16,448 bases of DNA from Bifidobacterium breve. Its GTDB lineage: Bacteria; Actinomycetota; Acidimicrobiia; IMCC26256. Both the position numbers and the translations under genes were made by a program. Under the pieces are notes generated by a model, which was given only the letters and a program-made list of their open reading frames with translations, made no database searches and was not told the DNA's origin. Positions 14,766 through 16,448 of the stretch are shown here, in pieces; the first letter of the stretch is position 1; each line of letters begins with the position of its first letter. The stretch is taken from NCBI GenBank assembly GCA_945907055.1, contig CAMDSG010000022.1, positions 1 through 16,448 of the forward strand, written 5' to 3'.

Positions 14766-15602
14766 ATGACCCTTCTCATCGCTCTAATCCTGGGCTTCTT
14801 AGCTGTGCGGCTAATGGTTGCCTCTGCTGTTGAACTGAGCGAGTCCAAGGTTCTAATGCGCAACAACTATCGCGATCGCCGAGTCGTGACTGCATCGGGA
14901 CTCCTGATTCTTGCAGCGGTTCTCTTCATCGAAGCCGGTAGGTCGGCTCTTGGGGCCTTTGGTCTAGGGATAGAGCCTGGCGAGAACATTGCCCGAACTC
15001 TCGTGCTCTTCTGTGCCTTTGGTTTCGCGATGCTTGGATTCATTGATGACGTACTCGGCGGCGAAGATCGTGGATTCCGAGGACATATGAGAGCGTTGCG
15101 CAACGGCCGGGTAACAACAGGGCTTCTAAAGATTGGTGGTGGAGCGGCTCTAGCCTTTGTGCTCGCAGCTCAACCGGGTTTTGTGACAGGGAAACGGTTA
15201 GTCGCTGATGCACTACTCATCGCTCTATGTGCCAATCTCGGCAACCTCTTGGACCGTGCCCCAGGGCGCGTAATTAAAGTAGCGCTTCTCGCTTGGCTGC
15301 CACTTGCGTTGATTGCTGGTACCGGCCCGGTAGGGGTCGCGGTAGCACCAGTGATAGGTGCTGCAGCCGGCATGCTTCCCGACGACCTGCGCGAGAAATC
15401 AATGCTCGGAGATACAGGGGCAAACCTAATCGGTGGAGTAATCGGTTTAATGGCTGTCTTTACACTCGGTCGTGGTACGCGTACCGGAGTTCTTGTCGCT
15501 TTAATCGTTCTCAACTTGGCCTCGGAGTTCATCTCATTCTCGAAGATTATTGAGAAGGTCCCACCGCTTCGTTACCTCGATCGTCTCGGTCAAGTCGCCT
15601 AA
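14766..15602 (+). CDS. Short MraY/WecA-like phosphoglycosyltransferase (glycosyltransferase family 4)
   Basis: The 278-residue multi-pass protein is clearly shorter than MraY or WecA (about 320-370). Family motifs remain: 'FIDDVLGG' (D94-D95, the metal-binding Asp pair), 'GFRGHMRALRNGRVTTGLLK' after it, NLLDRAPGR (160-168), and MLGDTGAN (213-220) with D216. About 8-9 hydrophobic segments can be counted. The Lys of the usual DDxxK and the His-rich loop of true MraY (HHH-x-E) are missing, so it is not the essential MraY. The enzyme class joins a sugar-1-phosphate from a UDP-sugar to a polyprenyl phosphate; the acceptor and sugar here are unknown. It follows murJ by 10 bases with AAGG eight bases before the ATG, and ends the plus-strand run. 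Confidence 0.82.
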   Translation: MTLLIALILGFLAVRLMVASAVELSESKVLMRNNYRDRRVVTASGLLILAAVLFIEAGRSALGAFGLGIEPGENIARTLVLFCAFGFAMLGFIDDVLGGEDRGFRGHMRALRNGRVTTGLLKIGGGAALAFVLAAQPGFVTGKRLVADALLIALCANLGNLLDRAPGRVIKVALLAWLPLALIAGTGPVGVAVAPVIGAAAGMLPDDLREKSMLGDTGANLIGGVIGLMAVFTLGRGTRTGVLVALIVLNLASEFISFSKIIEKVPPLRYLDRLGQVA

Positions 15603-15631
15603 CTCCATCTCTGGGATAAAGAAAGGTTCCA

Positions 15632-16448
15632 TCACTTGAGTCTGCAGCGCCGCTCATAGATTCCCAAGGTTCCGGTCTGGGTTCCGGTCTGGGCTCTGGT
15701 CTTGAAAGATGCGGTCTTCCGATAACCCATTTTGCTCAGGCCAAGAGGCAGGTTTGGGAAGGAACCCCACCGCTTCTCGGAGGTAATTACAAGCATGCAT
15801 ACTCGTTCTTGCGCTGCGGCTGCTAGCAACAATTCAGAGGTAATTTGGAGTGTTTTGTTACTCGTGGTGATGCGCAGTTCGGAGTTATCTACGAACCAAG
15901 GGTCGGTAGATACTCCGGCCCTCCAGATAAGTCCCGGAGTATCAGAGAGCGCCCACGAGTTACCAACTCTGCTAATCGCGCGTATGGCGAGAGCATCGTC
16001 ACCGCTTGGGGGCTTTGGGTTATAGATCTGAGTCATGCCAGATACTTGTAGCGGAATGGCGAGAACAAGGGCGATTACAACTGCTCTCCACGGAGGTAGA
16101 TGGCAAGCAACGAGTAAGGCCGCTGGAGGGGCCATGATCGCGATGTGGTTGTTCCAGAGTCGCTGCTCCGCGAGAAGCAGAGCAAGCGCAGCGGCGAGCC
16201 AAATCCAGAGAAACCGATCCCCGCTTGTGACGCGCTCGAGGATTGAAGTCGTTGAGGATTGTTGTGGGGCGAGATCGCCTGCTCCACGGTTTCGCCGTGA
16301 AGTAAGTACTGAATTGACTAGTGCAACAAGAATACAGAGGAGCGATAGAAGAAGTAGCGGCGGGTCTCTATGAATAATTGTTGTTGCAATTTTATTGAGG
16401 TTGGCTAGAACATCGATTGAGCCTGGCTGAGTGGTGTGGTAGGCGATT
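15632..16448 (-). CDS. GT39/ArnT-like membrane glycosyltransferase, C-terminal part (5' end beyond window)
   Basis: An uninterrupted minus-strand frame runs from the window edge to TGA at 15634-15632, 271 residues, with no start needed inside. It contains at least three hydrophobic segments: 'PPLLLLSLLCILVALVNSVL', 'FLWIWLAAALALLLAEQ', and, after WNNHIAIMAPPAALLVA, 'AVVIALVLAIPLQVSG'. A soluble C-terminal domain follows, with 'GDDALAIRAISRVG' and 'WFVDNSELRITTSNKTLQI'. This order, including the 'W-x-N-H' loop and the 'P-x-x-x-D-x-S-x-x-R-I-x-x' segment, is what actinobacterial GT39/PMT-2 type proteins show when they transfer sugars from polyprenyl-phosphate donors. The catalytic N-terminal Asp loop is outside the window. 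It converges with the MraY-like gene, 29 bases between stops, without a visible terminator hairpin. Confidence 0.7.
   Translation of the reverse strand, partial: IAYHTTQPGSIDVLANLNKIATTIIHRDPPLLLLSLLCILVALVNSVLTSRRNRGAGDLAPQQSSTTSILERVTSGDRFLWIWLAAALALLLAEQRLWNNHIAIMAPPAALLVACHLPPWRAVVIALVLAIPLQVSGMTQIYNPKPPSGDDALAIRAISRVGNSWALSDTPGLIWRAGVSTDPWFVDNSELRITTSNKTLQITSELLLAAAAQERVCMLVITSEKRWGSFPNLPLGLSKMGYRKTASFKTRAQTGTQTGTLGIYERRCRLK
15668..15703. repeat. Three 12-bp tandem units near the 3' end of the GT39-like gene
   Basis: GGTTCCGGTCTG occurs twice in a row (15668-15679, 15680-15691), followed by a degenerate third copy (15692-15703). On the minus strand it encodes a T-Q-T-G type repeat in the last 20 residues of the GT39-like protein. 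The near-identity of two copies suggests a recent slippage duplication. Confidence 0.75.

Noticed and set aside
15603..15631. Searched the convergent gap after the MraY-like gene for a terminator
   Set aside because: No stem-loop or T-run could be found in the 29 bases.

Overview
The window looks like chromosomal DNA of an actinobacterium (Actinomycetota), probably a deeper-branching or environmental lineage rather than a very GC-rich streptomycete or mycobacterium. The main reason is the gene run tlyA-nadK-recN-steA-steB/mctB, which matches the order of Rv1694-Rv1698 in Mycobacterium tuberculosis. Further support comes from a KorA with a fused gamma domain, a KorB of the actinobacterial type, and frequent GTG starts. 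I cannot assign a class with confidence; Thermoleophilia or Acidimicrobiia are guesses. No rRNA, tRNA, CRISPR array, insertion sequence, prophage or integrase was seen. The window reads as conserved core genome with a few regulatory and repeat curiosities.

Layout. (a) 1-1597: the 5' end of a probable NTF2/SnoaL-like gene (minus strand, cut by the window edge), a divergent intergenic region with a strong hairpin-forming dyad, an SSB-like OB-fold gene (plus), and a convergent stand-alone aldolase of the IolC C-terminal/DUF2090 family (minus). (b) 1598-1901: a 304-base divergent intergenic region rich in short dyads. (c) 1902-4788: korA-korB, the two subunits of a CoA- and ferredoxin-dependent 2-oxoacid oxidoreductase, overlapping by 8 bases. 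(d) 4784-6898: a degenerate 14-bp periodic repeat at the convergent junction, then DUF1015 and a rhomboid protease on the minus strand. (e) 7076-15602: one long plus-strand, operon-like run. It holds a phasin-like/Lys-rich-tail protein, tlyA (rRNA 2'-O-methyltransferase), nadK (NAD kinase), recN (DNA repair SMC-like ATPase), steA and steB/mctB (septal proteins), murJ (lipid II flippase) and a short MraY/WecA-like phosphoglycosyltransferase. (f) 15632-16448: the C-terminal part of a GT39/ArnT-like membrane glycosyltransferase on the minus strand, convergent with the operon.

How the genes fit together. KorAB supplies oxidative decarboxylation of a 2-oxoacid, most likely 2-oxoglutarate, in central carbon metabolism. 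The long operon begins with nucleic-acid and cofactor functions (tlyA, nadK, recN) and ends with envelope and division functions (steA, steB, murJ, the MraY-like enzyme). Most of its junctions are ATGA/GTGA stop-start overlaps, which suggests translational coupling. The most interesting biological question here is whether the last four genes form a septal envelope module in which an uncharacterised short phosphoglycosyltransferase works with MurJ and SteAB.
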